The position numbers and the translations under genes were made by a program. DNA of 64,000 bases from Tricholomella constricta (Eukaryota; Basidiomycota; Agaricomycetes; Agaricales; Lyophyllaceae), in NCBI GenBank assembly GCA_013368375.1, contig JAACJP010000024.1:496001-560000 (forward strand), given 5' to 3'. Position 1 is the first letter of the stretch; every line of letters starts with the position of its first letter. Positions 10,021 to 20,889 of this stretch are shown here, piece by piece. A model generated the notes under the pieces. That model was not told the origin of the DNA and did no database searches. It worked only from the letters and a program-made list of their open reading frames with translations.

Positions 10021-12228
10021 CAGATCTCACTCACTTTGGTTGTTTCTCTGATGACTCTCATCTCACACTGGTGTTCAAAGCTTGCATGGATTCTGTTTTT
10101 GGCCATATGTCTTCCAACTGTTGCTGCTGCTCCACCAGAAGATCCATTATCAGATATCTTGTTCAAAGTCTTTTCAGCTTTTATCAAGGAAAATTTCAGC
10201 TCAAAAATCTCACTTGCTACTGTGTTGGATCTTCTGTTTACAATGACAGAAAATATTGATCTGCTGAGCCTGTCAGCACGCCAGCAAAATCCTCAAGTTC
10301 CTGGTGAAAATAAAGTTGCTGTTTCTGGCTGGATGAATTGCTTAAGCCGTGCATTAATTGAGCTTCTGGAAGACCGCACAAAACATCTATTCCAGAGTAG
10401 CCAACGAGACAAAACTGCTACCAATGATGACCGTATCAACACAGTTAGTCTTAAACTCAATGATTTTGCCAAACTGCTCAAACTCTATCCATATGCTGAA
10501 AATGGAAAATACTTGGGAAAGCTGAAGCCTGTTACATATGAAAACATTCAAGCGGTCCATATGATCTGTCCAATTTCTGTCGAATGTGAAACTTTGAATT
10601 GTAAACCACGTTCTTTACTACAGTCAACAAAGCCTCGTGATATTCCAAAAGTGACTCTTATCAAAGGCTCTTCTATTTACAAGAATGCACACATTTTGAC
10701 TGGAAAATGTCCTGACTGTGACACACTGTATCTGGCAGATCATGAGCGAGCAAAAGAACCAGATAATACTTGGACCAAAGTCTATCTCAATTCTGCAATT
10801 TATCTGAAAATTGGACAAAGCTTATAGGTTGATCGTAAATTTGCAAATGGAGTCTTGAATGGCATGTATAGTTTTCATGCATCAGCTTCAGCGTATTCAG
10901 AGTATTGGAGTAACACTTTTGGAACTCAGAGAAATTTTAAGCTTACTCGGCGACAAACATGGCATGTATTTGTTCAAGAATCACTGTGTACTATTGCAAG
11001 TTCTGCTGGATTTAACTTGGTGTTTCCAGATGGACTTGCTATTGATCAGGTTACAAAAGAAGCTTTTGAAATGCTTGGTCAAAATGGAATCATCCATGCA
11101 GGTCTCGAACATTCTTGCTCAGAATGTACTCATGAATACAAGGATACTGCTGATAGACTTGTTGCAAATTCAGCAAATAATTCTGATGATCATATGGATA
11201 TTGATACCTCACCAGTAAAAATGATTGTCATTGATGGAAATGTTATGGGGCCATTTGTATGTATGATAAAATTTGAACTGGTATATGAGATCTAATGATG
11301 ATATTTTATAGCATTGTGCTTTTGATAATTGCACTGCAGAGCTTTTAAATGCCCGTGGTGGAGCATTCTGTGCATTGCATGAAGATCAATATGGTTCTTT
11401 CTGCCGCATACGAGACTGCAATAATGATAAGGTTACTGGAACTCAGGCTTGTAATGAGCATCAGTCACTGTGGAACAAACATGTCCATCAGCATAGCCGT
11501 GCTAATTTGACAGGTGTCCGCAGGATGCTTCGTACAAATGAAAGATTACCTTGGCAAACTATGGTTCCAAGTGACACTTCTCAGCCGCATGATGAAGAAG
11601 CACCTGAACAACGCCAAAGAACAAATTATTTCAGTCCATCACATTTTTATTGTGTTGAGACAATTTGTGCACCATGTGGGGCTGTAATTGCATGGGCTAA
11701 ATTTACAAAGTCTGAGTCACCGACTAATATCTTGCATTTTCTGCAATCAGTATACCCAACTGAAGATTCACGGCCAGCCTATGTTTGCATTGATAAAGCT
11801 TGTCTAGTTTTGCGTACTGCAACTTTAAGAATGACTTTTCACACTGGTTAAATACAAGTCGATTTATTGTTGATGCATATCATTATCAAAATCATTCAAA
11901 GACTGATAGGTTGTGCCAAACTTATTGTAATCCTGCTCCAACGGATGGGTCTGCTCCTAACCTTGTTGTTGTTGAATATGACACACAAGGAAGACCACAG
12001 TATAAACGTGCTTTCAATACACAAGCATGTGAACAATTGAATGCCTGGATGGGTGGCTTTGAGTCAATTCTCAAAAGAATGGTGCCAAGCAACTTTAACT
12101 GGTTCTTACATGCAATGTTGTTTTATCATACAAACTTTGTGATTTCTAGACAAAAGCAAAGAAATGCAACAGCAGACAAGGAAGATGAAGATGAGGATGA
12201 GGATGAAGAAGTTGATGAAGAAGTGTAG
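10021..12228 (+). pseudogene. KDZ transposase with cysteine clusters, broken
   Basis: The first half contains a cysteine-cluster region (HMICPISVECETLNC, then GKCPDCDTLYLADHE) and a second one (LEHSCSECTHEYKD) of the kind found with fungal KDZ transposases. After an intron at about 11258-11315 come CRIRDCNN and ACNEH motifs, a YVCIDKACLVLRTA segment, and a C-terminal catalytic part with DAYHYQNH, CQTYCNPAP and NTQACEQLNAWMGGFES. The protein ends in an acidic tail. Two lesions are visible. A TAG at 10825-10827 interrupts otherwise continuous coding (GQSL, then VDRKFANGVLNGMYSFHASAS); a TGG codon changed to TAG would explain it. A one-base frameshift lies at about 11815-11835, because the DAYHY segment is in another frame. 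The family cuts and pastes DNA; this copy should be inactive. Confidence 0.75.
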
Positions 12229-12235
12229 GTAGGGT

Positions 12236-12641
12236 TGTAGTCAGTCTGATATATAGTTCAATCAGAATTTTGTATGTAGTCTGATTAGAACCTTAGGATG
12301 TCCTACCAGAGTCTTATGGAGTCCGATCGGACTTCAATAAGGTTGTAGTCATTGTATGTTAGTTTGATATATAATTCAATCAGAATTTTGTGTGTAGTCT
12401 GATCAGAATCTTAGGATGTCCTACTAGAGTCTTACGGAGTCCGATTGGACTTCACAAGGTTACTTTATAGACAAAACTACATAAATTACAATCCATAGTC
12501 CTATCGGAGTCTTACAGAGTCCAATCGGACTTCATAAGCCTAATTTGTAGATAAAACTACATGAGTTAATAATTTGCAGTAGTCTGATCAGAATCTTAGG
12601 ACGGTCCTAGGATTCTGATCAGAACCTTCGGAGTCCGATCG
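12236..12641. repeat. Right subterminal repeats of KDZ element
   Basis: A diverged direct repeat of roughly 115 bp occurs twice (about 12240-12340 and 12345-12455) and again in part, each with GGAGTCCGATCGGACTTC or a one-base variant (near 12317, 12434, 12506, 12630) and TCTGATCAGAATCTTAGGA. The palindrome is shared with the left end. Confidence 0.65.
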
Positions 12642-12663
12642 GAATAGGTGGGGGAGTGTAAAG
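12642..12663 (-). repeat. Right terminal inverted repeat of KDZ element
   Basis: Exact reverse complement of 4774-4795. It truncates the retropepsin reading frame of the minus-strand Gypsy fragment that begins at 12664. Confidence 0.9.
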
Positions 12664-13995
12664 TACTGTAGAGGGGCAACCAATGTCAAGCAAGGCAGGA
12701 ACGGGGATGGGGAACTCAGAGATGTTGGGCCCAAAGGCGTCCAGAGTGGCAACGAGGTGGGGAACAGTGAAAGGGGGGTTGACGTATGAATCTGTTTCAT
12801 TGTCAAGATGGAGATTTTCGGCCACCGACTTGACCTGCGCGGTGACAGCGGCCGCGGCCGGTGCGCGCAGCCGGGGTGTTGTGCTTGGGTTTGGCGGCCT
12901 TCGCCATGTCCAGGGTAAGCTCAACGTAAGTTGCTGCATCCGGCCAGGCATTGGCGGCGATGAGCGGGCAGGTTGGGCCACAATGCCCAGCGTAGAACTT
13001 GCGGCACCTGGTGCAGCCATCGAAGTCAGCGAGAAGTCGTTTCTCCGCGTCCATGAGTTTAGGGAGATAGCGGCGAGCCGTGCCATCGCTGTTGGGACCA
13101 CCCTTCGAGGAACGTGGCTGGGGGTCAGTGATGCGACTGAGGAGGTCCTTCTTCTCTGAACGGCGAGCCGCACGCGAGGCGTTGTTAGCATCAATGATGC
13201 GCTGGGTGCGCGCGTCCTCGGCCTTGATACGATCATCGCGTTCCTTCACCTTGATGGTCCAGACTTCGAGTTTGGTGGAGAGGACTGGCTTGTTGAGGAG
13301 ATTCAATTTGAGTTCGGCGTCGAGGTTGGCTTCGAGCTGGACCTTGAGCCCATCCGCAGTGAGCGCGTTGAGGTTCTCGAGCTCGATTTCCAATCAATGA
13401 AGGGCCAAGAACCCTGCTTGGAGGAGATGATGGTATCGCGTAGCTTATGAGCCCCGTTCTTCTTGAGGACGAGGGCGGCGAGTTTGTCGAGGTACTGCTG
13501 AAGCGTGAGGGCGTCGATACGGACCTGGCCTGCCTGGTACCACGCGACGAGGCGCGGCTCGAGCATGGCTTCGGCAACGAAGCTCACAATCTCCTTGTCG
13601 GTCTTACCCGCATGCTTCTGATAGTGCTTGCATGCGAGGGACCAGGACTGGAGAACGAGGGGGGTAATCTTGCCGGCGGTCAGGACCGGACAGTCCTTCA
13701 TCTTGGCAGTGCGGACTTCGGCAAGCTGGTTGGATTTCATGGCGTGCACGTGGGCTGATGTGGGCAGGGGTGATGTTGGCAGGGATGATGCAGGCAGGGG
13801 TGATTGAGTAGGGTATCCTGAGTGATCGGAGTCGGTGCCTGTCTCGCTGTCAGGGGGCGAGACATTCGCGCGCGAAGCTACGAGAGATGAGTCGGTGTTC
13901 GAGCCCGAAGGTTCTCGTGTAGCCGCGGTGGACGGTAGACCGGTGACTAGCGGGTAGGCTGCAGGGTTAGCCTTCCACGCCGATCGGGTGAGCAT
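12664..13995 (-). pseudogene. Minus-strand Gypsy gag and start of retropepsin, decayed
   Basis: The gag starts near 13995 (MLTRSAWKANPAAYP), continues with a structured gag core (ITPLVLQSWSLACKHYQKH, LRDTIISSKQGSWPFIDW), and after a one-base frameshift at about 13393 proceeds with IELENLNALTADG and a cysteine-rich part (CTRCRKFYAGHCGPTCP). After another frame change the retropepsin begins (VPALLDIGCPSTVL) and is cut by the KDZ inverted repeat at 12663. It therefore ends against the transposon in the opposite orientation to the Gypsy fragment on the other side. Confidence 0.7.
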
Positions 13996-14330
13996 GGGTG
14001 TGGTCGGCTTGCGAGACAGCGTGGCCGTGAAGAAGTATTGTCGATGTCAAAAAAAAGTTGTAAGGGCGCCATCAGTGGCGCACCTTCACTAGGGTCAGTT
14101 TAGCTCAGGGTTCACGCAATAGACAGGACAATGATATCTTCGTTGCGCGGAGAAAAAGTCAGCTACTGTGTTTACAAGAAATTAATATTACTGACCTTCG
14201 TTGCGCGGGGGAAAAGTGGGAGCGCAATGAAGGGCGGGGGTTAAAGTATGCAGGGTTGAGTTTAGGGTTGGTATTAAAGAAGTCGAAGTCAAGAAGGTAG
14301 GTAATGGCATGAGAGTGTAATAATCAATAG
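13996..14330 (-). other. Gypsy leader or LTR remnant
   Basis: Non-coding sequence upstream of the gag fragment. It holds a direct repeat, TTCGTTGCGCGG followed by a purine-rich stretch, near 14133 and 14195. I see no clear LTR ends or primer binding site. Confidence 0.35.
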
Positions 14331-14390
14331 AAGCGTACATTCAATATTCTAATCCGAGGACCCGTGAGGGTCCCGAGCAAGTGGTGAGCC

Positions 14391-17386
14391 TGGCAGCAGG
14401 ACACCGCCACTGCTGTGAATAAATGTTCCATGAATTCGGGCTTGATGCCTGTCGAGGGCCTCGTAATCCGTTTGAACATGAGGGCGAATTTGGTGCCTTT
14501 CCCGAGCGCGTATTTGGCATGTTGTTTCCATCGTAGTTCATCATCGACCATTACGCCTAGAAACCTGGCAATGTTAGCTGGTTAGATCGTGGTGCCCTGC
14601 AGCGTGATCGGGGGTCGCGCTCTTCGAATCGTCCTGCCCTGCCGGTTGGGGTCGGCATCTCGTCGTTGCGTGAAGTGAAGTAACTCAGATTTGCTCGTTT
14701 CAAACTTCGAGTTGTGTTGCTCGGGCCATCGGTAGGCGCCTCTTCTCTTTTCCATCATCTTCTTGAGGATCCCATTAGTTTCCTCGAAGGAGGTGCCAGA
14801 CACGAGGTAGGCGCCGTCGTCAACGAATCCCAGCGCCATCTGGCGTTGCCCTTTCAGGATCTCTAGCAAGTCAGCATTATAGAAGAGGTATAGTATCATG
14901 GATACCGGATCTCCTTGACCAATGCCATTGGTCACGTTGAACCAGTCGGAGGTATAGAGGCCCCGGGAAGCTCCCATATATGTTTGTCGGCCAAAATCAC
15001 CTAAAATCGGCCTGAAATACGCAATATTTTTGGCGTAAAATACGCAATGTCCGACAGGGTTTTCATGTGAGATGTATCACGTGCTGGGTATCACGTCTCA
15101 AACAGGAAACGCGATGTCATCAAATACAGTATCTGCATCTACCAATGAACTACTTGCTTAATTTTCCCCTGGGAGTATATATACCGAGTTTGGGGCCACC
15201 AGGCAACACCAGCTTCTGCCAAACAGGATCGCGAACCTTGGCCCTGGTAAAATTTTTTGCCGCTGGCCCTCAAATATGCAATCTTGTGACAAGGATCTGG
15301 GCCGCTGGCCCTCAAATACGCTATGTTCCGACAGGAAAATGGCTACTTTTGAGCCCTCAAATACGCTATTTTTCTGACAAACATATATGGGAGCTTCCCG
15401 GGGCCTAGGTATAGTCGTCGAACTTGAGTTTAGTCCTTCTGCCTGTTAATAGCCTCTTCGTGAAGTTGACGTACGCTTCCGGCACTTGTCGTTTTTGCAT
15501 GTTGTGTAGCAGTCGATCCAGCACCACGTTAGGGAATGCGCCTTCAATGTCGAGGAAGAAGGCGGACACCACTCTCCCTTGCCGCCACTCATGCTTGATC
15601 CAGTTCATCATCAGGTGCAGAGAGTCCATCGTCATTTGACCCAGTCAGCCTCCGAATTGCGTGCTTGGTAGTAGTTGGTGCTTCTCCATAATGTGCGTTA
15701 GGTCTTCTGCCACTATGGCTGTCAGTAGTTTCGCCAGGGTGTTGAGTAAGGCTATCGGCCGGTACGCTTTTGCTGCATCATAGTTCGGTTTCCCCGGCTT
15801 TTGTAGGATAACGGTGATGACGTCCCTCCATCCCGGGTAGTAGGTTTCCAGTGTGAAGACCGCTCTGTAGATATACAGTAATTGATAAGTGGGTAGGCCT
15901 TCTTGAGGACGATGTTGGGTATGCCGTCATTGCCGCACGCCTTGTACGGGCTGAGCTTCGCGACACTCCTCCGTATTTGTTCCTCGGTGATTTGACCGCT
16001 GGTCGGTAGGGGCTCAGGATATTCGCAGTTAGCTGGTACCGAGGAGGTTGCTGGTGGGTCCGAGAAGAGGGTGCGAGCGAAGAGCTTGCCCTTCTCCTCG
16101 TTGGTAACGGCCTCCTTTGGTCGACCGTCATTGCCAGTGTACTTCAGTGTTGGAATCCGTGTCTTGCTGCCGTCGCCTGTTGGGTCAGTAATGTAGCGGT
16201 TTGCGATCCATAGTTCCCATTCCATAGCTGTCTCCAGGAAGTCTCGTCAATGTTCCGTTTTTGCCTTCAGGATTTCGGCCGCGTACAGTTTCTTCGCTTC
16301 ATCCAGGACAACGCTGCTCTTGTGGTTTTTCAGTCCTCGATAGCGGTGGGCGATTGTGCTTAATCTGTTCACATTCTTACGTGAGTTTTCCAGTTCCCTA
16401 CTCCACCATCGGCGTGGTGAGACGTGATCTGTGTCATCGGTACAACCTCAGCCATCGTTTCCTGCTTCTGTCAGTTGGGTGACCTGTAGTTGAAAGTCAG
16501 CCTCCGTCTGTATGGGCTGCGGTGGGGCATAGTCGCGGGCCGTGATTTTGGATTCCAACTTTTTGGAGAAGGCTGTCCAGTCCGTCATGTGGTAGTTCCT
16601 GGTTGGTGTTGCGTGCTTCTTTATCGGTATGTCGAATATCGAGGCGATGGGTAGATGGTCAGTGCATGGTCCCTGGAGCGCTGGTATCGTTTCACATCTT
16701 GTATGATAGTCTTCCAGGTTCCCGCTACAAAAGACATTGTCTGGCCTGGTCCAGTTTTTCGAACGCCTAGCCTGCAGCGTCGGCATCCCTCTCGGTAGAA
16801 TCATCACCATATTGAACTCGGCGAGCATTTCTATCAGAACCTGGGTGTCCCTCGTTGCTTGTGCTGTGAACAAGTGGTGATTGCACGCTTTGTCCCAGAG
16901 TGGATCATGTCGGTTGAAATCGCCTGCCCAGATCATGTAGTCATTACCTCGCTCGCAATATTTGTGTCGGTCCGTGGTGATGAAGTCGTTGAGCATGTCG
17001 AGGTTCCGAGAGTGGGTACAGTTGTTATATATGTTGAATAGTGTTAGTCGGCCGAATTTGCCCCGTATTTGGATTGCCGTCAAGTTGTTGTTGTTTGGGA
17101 GCATGATTTGTGTCCAAGTGTTTGTGTCGAGATCCGTATTGACCAGCATCATGGATCTGATAGCACTATCCTTGTCAGTAAGGTGGGAAGTGGGATATAT
17201 TACTCGCCAGGCTTTAGAGGCTCGTGTTTTCCTTTCCGGATTGATGTATGGTTCTTGTATGATTATAATGTCCCATTCTTTCGCTAGTGTGTTGGAGTTC
17301 AGTAAATTGTATTGCGCCGTTTTCGATTTTGCCAGGTTTTGTTGGAGTATCCTCAGTCGTTTTGGTGTGGGGTCTGGTTCCATCAT
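14391..17386 (-). pseudogene. LINE-A ORF2: endonuclease and reverse transcriptase
   Basis: 16448-17386 is an intact endonuclease/exonuclease/phosphatase domain: LRILQQNLAKS, IIIIQEPY, MIWAGDFNRHDPLWD, RPDNVFCSG and TDHLPIAS carry the usual catalytic residues that nick target DNA. Reverse transcriptase follows in pieces: 15752-16225 (SVAKLSPYKACGNDGIPN), 15405-15635 (SAFFLDIEGAFPNV, the first catalytic Asp) and 14582-14957 (GIGQGDPVSMILY and ALGFVDDGAYLV, the catalytic FVDD). A further short piece at 14391-14551 follows. The MITE at 14958-15406 separates KLKFDDYT from SDWFNV; removing it with one copy of its duplication rejoins the frame. Other frameshifts near 16226-16448 and 15635-15752 remain. 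Confidence 0.8.
14958..15406. mobile_element. hAT-type MITE (449 bp) inside LINE-A
   Basis: Inverted repeats of 31 bp, starting AGGCCCCGGGAAGCTCCC at 14958 and ending with the reverse complement at 15406, are flanked by the 8-bp direct repeat AGGTATAG (14950-14957 and 15407-15414). An 8-bp duplication is typical of the hAT superfamily. There is no coding capacity. Internally, CCCTCAAATACGCTAT and CCGACAGG motifs recur three to four times. Removing the element and one duplication restores an uninterrupted reverse transcriptase frame, which proves both ends. Confidence 0.9.
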
Positions 17387-19155
17387 TAGTTACCTGTCAG
17401 AGTATTCCCTCGAAAATGTGGCTCCATGGATGGCGATCTAGAGACTCTCTGACTGGCATTCGGTCCTGTGGCCGGAGGGGCTAAGCTGGAGCTGTTATTG
17501 ACCTGCATCCACTGGATGGACTGGCTGGGGCTCGGCACGAGGCTAATTTCATGGCTAGGTGGTGGTTCACGACCCTGCTGTTTTCTTTGGCGTTGACTTT
17601 GCTGGATCTGCATCGTTGGGTCGGCGTAGGTAGTATTGGGGGGCGTCGATCTGGGCACCGTCGCATGGGTCCACGGTTCCTCGGTTGGGAAATACGGCAT
17701 CGCATTTTCGGGCATTCTTGCGTTGAGTTCGTCCCTTTTCTTCTTGTAGATCGGGCAGTGGCGTCGGTCGCTGCTGATGTGTTCCTTTTGTCCGCATGGG
17801 ATGCAGTAGACCTGCTCGCTGTTGCAGTCATGTGCCAAGTGTCCGTTGTTGCTGCACCTTCCGCAGTAGACCACGCTCCTGTGGCACGCGTTCGCTAGGT
17901 GATCCCAGTCTTGGCATTTGAAGCAGCGTAGGGGTTCCTTGTGGTCTTTCTCCACGCTAATCCGTTCTCCCAGAATGAATAGTCCCGTACTGCCAGTTCA
18001 TTGGCGCCCGATTGGTCGTAGAGGCGTATCGCCAGGTGAGCCGATTGTTGTCCAGGTGATCTTCTCTCCTTGGGCTTGATCCACTTCATGGAGGCGATGG
18101 CTCCCAGCGGTATCCTGTTCTTCTCGAGTACTGAATCTCGGTGGTCAGCGAGCAACGGGTCAAATTCAACCGACACAAATCTGGCGATCATATTGAACAT
18201 ACATCTCTGAAGCATTGCTCCAGTGCTAAGTCCATTCGAGAAGTCGCTAGCGTTGTCGTTGATCCATTTTGCCGCCGCCTCAGTGTTGGCCTCGAGAAGG
18301 GTGCCTCCGTTTACCAGTCATCGGGCCGCGCATATGGAGTGCTTCGATGTGATGTTAACCATGGCGATGGCGGTGTTCGCTTTGTCCACTAGTTCCGCGA
18401 CACTACAGTCCTTGAGGTTTGCGTTGTCGGAGTCGAAGTCCACATCAACGAGTAGCTGTCGCATTTTGATTGCTTCCCTGGCGCGTAGTCGGGGGTCTAT
18501 GTTTCCGTTCATGGTGAATGGCACTGGGCCGGAGTTGGGCTTGCTGGCGAGGGCGTCCCTGTAGGAAGTTACTGTTTTCCCTATGGTCCGGGCTGTTTCT
18601 TGGATCTCTGAGTTGGCCTGTTTTCGCTTGTTCGTGGGACGTGGCGACAGCGTCGATCAAATCCGTTCGGAGGTCGGCGACGGTGGCTTCGATTAGTGTC
18701 TTCATTTCCGCTCGGTTCTGCTCCAGTTGCTTGTTGATTTCTTGCGAGACTTCGTCTTTTAGAGTGTTATGGTCCAGTGTCCCAACCAGGTAGGCGCATG
18801 CTAGTTTCGCGTTGTGGTTGTCCAGGTTGTCAATTATCCCCTCGTAGTTGGCCAGGACGTGGAGTATGTTTGATAGCATTGTACCATTGTTCCCGGGCGC
18901 ACGAATCAGCCCTAGGGTGCGCAAGTGCTTCTCACTCATCTGTGTGTTGTACCGGAGGGCTTCTTCGCCGTTCGCACTCTCCTCCTTGTCCATTTCTTCC
19001 GACCATGTCGGGCTTCCCTTGTCTGTATTTTCTTTGGTGGGTCTCTTCGATATTGAGTTCTCTAGTGTGGTCTGTCTCACGTTCGTTTTGGTTGCGTTTG
19101 CTGTTGTTCTTGTTTGTGTTACCGGTGGGGGCTTTGGGGGTTGGCTGGGCGCCAT
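17386..19155 (-). pseudogene. LINE-A ORF1 (gag-like, three zinc knuckles)
   Basis: The N-terminal piece (18445-19155) is charged and contains a helical region (GIIDNLDNHNAKLACAYL, EINKQLEQNRAEMKTLIEA). Frames shift near 18445-18520 and 18215-18320. The C-terminal piece (17386-17955) has CFKCQDWDHLANAC and CGRCSNNGHLAHDC, both CX2CX4HX4C, then CIPCGQKEHISSDRRHC. Such knuckles bind element RNA in the ribonucleoprotein particle. The final codons are followed by TAA, which overlaps the start codon of ORF2 as TAATG (plus-strand 17384-17388). The frameshifts make the ORF1 non-functional as it stands. Confidence 0.75.
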
Positions 19156-19344
19156 TTGCGCTGTCTTAGTGCAGGGGAAGGGGGATTTAAACTCTCTTGG
19201 TAGGCCTTAGCTAGTGGTGTAGTAGATTTACGATAGAGATAGTATGGCAGTAGGGCTGCTACGTCGTGCTCGACGCTGCTGCCGCTGTGCCAAAAGTCCG
19301 GGGTCCTATAGGGGTGCCACATGGTCCGGAGCCAAGAGAGTTTT

Positions 19345-20155
19345 CCCTAGGGATCCTTGATGCCAGATGGCCAGCTGGCTATATACCAGATGCAGTGCAT
19401 GTAATAGAATAAATAGTGTGTGGTGTGTGTATGAACATGTCCTGATACAGTCTGATTTACATGGTGCAGGGCAGGGTACAGGCACATAGTTGGAGGTGCA
19501 GCCCAGGGCTTGGGGGTGCAGCCTTGGGGCCTGGAGGTGCAGCAGTCAGGAGAACTCCCATTTATGCCCTGCGACACTCTCTGACTGTCCTCTGACCTAT
19601 GCAGTCATGTTAGGAGAACTCCTGTCCGTGCCTTTCTATGCTCACCGGCCATCCCCCAATGTGTGTGATTGCTCTGGACTGATCGTGATCCTGATCCCAC
19701 TGCTCTGACCCAAGCGCCGGTGTACATACTTACATCCTTCCTGTCATCACCCCTCCTTCCCAGTGCATGCCAGACACCGGCCCCAACATCCTGACATCCC
19801 AATGTCGGTTGTCTGACCTTGTGCCTGCATCCTGAGCCATGAGGATCAGACAGCATCAGGAACATGTTCATACATGCGCCGCTGACCATTTGTTACTATT
19901 ACATGTACAGTACGCCATGGAGAATTGGACCTCATGTATAATACTCGTATGTAGCCAGCTCTCTGGCATTTGGGAACCCTTTATGCTAAGCCTTACTATA
20001 GAGGTCACCCTAACAGGTCTACCACAATCCACCCTGGCACCCTGTCCCAAGCGCCAGTGCACATACTTACACACTTCCTGCTGTTACCCCTCCCTCCCAA
20101 TACATGCCTAACACCAATCCTGACAGCCCAACATCCCGATGCCGGCTGCCATCCC
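19345..20155. repeat. Decayed LTR fragments of the chromodomain Gypsy family
   Basis: About 19660-20015 aligns by eye with the LTR at 28198-28694: it shares GGTGTACATACTTA, a stretch around ATCCTGAGCCATGAGGATC (CCCTGAGCCACGAGGATC in the intact LTR), CATACATGCGCCGCTG and the end GAGGTCACCCTAACA (intact: GAGGTCGCCCTAACA). Most differences are CG in the intact LTR and TG or CA here. A second partial copy lies at about 20035-20155. A third, inverted, lies at about 19345-19500. No coding sequence accompanies them. Confidence 0.65.
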
Positions 20156-20440
20156 CATGCTTGCCAGTCATCCCTGATAACCCCATGCTTGCTGGCCGTC
20201 TCTATGCTTGCCAGCTGTTCCCATGCTCACTAGTCATCCCTGACAACCCCATGCTTGCCAGCTGTTCCTACGCTCACTGATCATCCTTGACAACCCTACA
20301 CCCACTGGCTGTCTCTATGCCCGCCTGTCTCTGGCAAGCTCATGCCCGCTGACTGTCTCTACTCCTGCCCATCCCTTACAAGCCCACACTTGCTGGCTGT
20401 TCCCATGCTTGCCAGCCATTCTCCCCATACTAGTGCAGTT
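20155..20440. repeat. Irregular minisatellite (CATGCTTGCCAG)
   Basis: Motifs such as CCCATGCTTGCCAG, CAGTCATCCCTGACAACC and GCTGGCTGTCTCTATGC recur about every 25-45 bp in imperfect form. Units vary in order and length. No spacer-repeat regularity is seen. Confidence 0.55.
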
Positions 20441-20889
20441 CGCTCTGCCAGAAAAGTTGCCCTTATACCAGCTAGGCTGGGTTCAAGGAACACTTTCGGA
20501 GGTAGCAACATAGTGAAACTCTCTATAGCAAACTAGCCATACAATTGCAGTTGGTAGGGGAGGGGCTACTGTTGCCACTTTGGTATACTTTTTTTAGCTG
20601 CAGAAGACAGCAAAATCAGTGAGAGCACTGAGTTCAAGTTCTGATGTTATGGGGCAAGCCCTGGGTGCTGATACATGTACTGTAGGATTAATATTGTGTG
20701 CTTTTATGGGCAAGTTGAAAAGAAATTTGATGGTGCCTAGACTGCAAATTCCATGAAGTGAATGAGATAAAAAAGTCTAAAGGTATTAAGTGTGCTGTGT
20801 AAGATGTGGTAGACTAGGCAGTGATGCACTGTAGTGATTAACCTTGCAACGTTAATATATAGTTTCAGGATTGTAACCGCTACACTATC
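20441..20889. other. No feature recognised
   Basis: AT-rich, no convincing reading frame, repeat or element end seen. Confidence 0.4.

Larger units (their letters stand above)
4774..12663. mobile_element. KDZ-type DNA transposon with 22-bp inverted repeats (7,890 bp)
   Basis: The ends are perfect 22-bp inverted repeats, 4774-4795 and 12642-12663, beginning CTTTACACTCCCCCACC. Subterminal sequences at both ends are crowded with the palindrome TCCGATCGGA and variants. Inside lie a 2 kb CAC-rich satellite, a gene of unknown function (about 7540-9967) and a KDZ-type transposase with cysteine clusters (about 10021-12228), both on the plus strand. No target-site duplication is visible: the left flank is CATTACGAGGT and the right flank is TACTGTAGAGG, and the two flanks belong to two different Gypsy fragments in opposite orientation. 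The transposase has a stop codon and a frameshift, so the copy is probably not autonomous. Confidence 0.85.
14330..19200 (-). mobile_element. Non-LTR retrotransposon LINE-A, degenerate, 3' truncated
   Basis: A two-ORF LINE on the minus strand: ORF1 with CCHC knuckles (17386-19155) and ORF2 with an apurinic-type endonuclease and reverse transcriptase (14391-17386). The coding stops near 14390, shortly after the thumb region, and no poly(A) tail or RNase H is visible, so the 3' end is truncated and joins the Gypsy leader. The 5' end is somewhere beyond 19155, probably near 19200-19330. A 449-bp MITE interrupts it at 14958-15406. Several frameshifts are present. Sequence and ORF layout differ from LINE-B in this window. 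Confidence 0.8.

Noticed and set aside
4767..12670. Target duplication of the KDZ element
   Set aside because: No direct repeat of 3 bp or more could be aligned at the two ends.
20155..20440. CRISPR-like array
   Set aside because: Repeat units are irregular and imperfect and the genome is eukaryotic.
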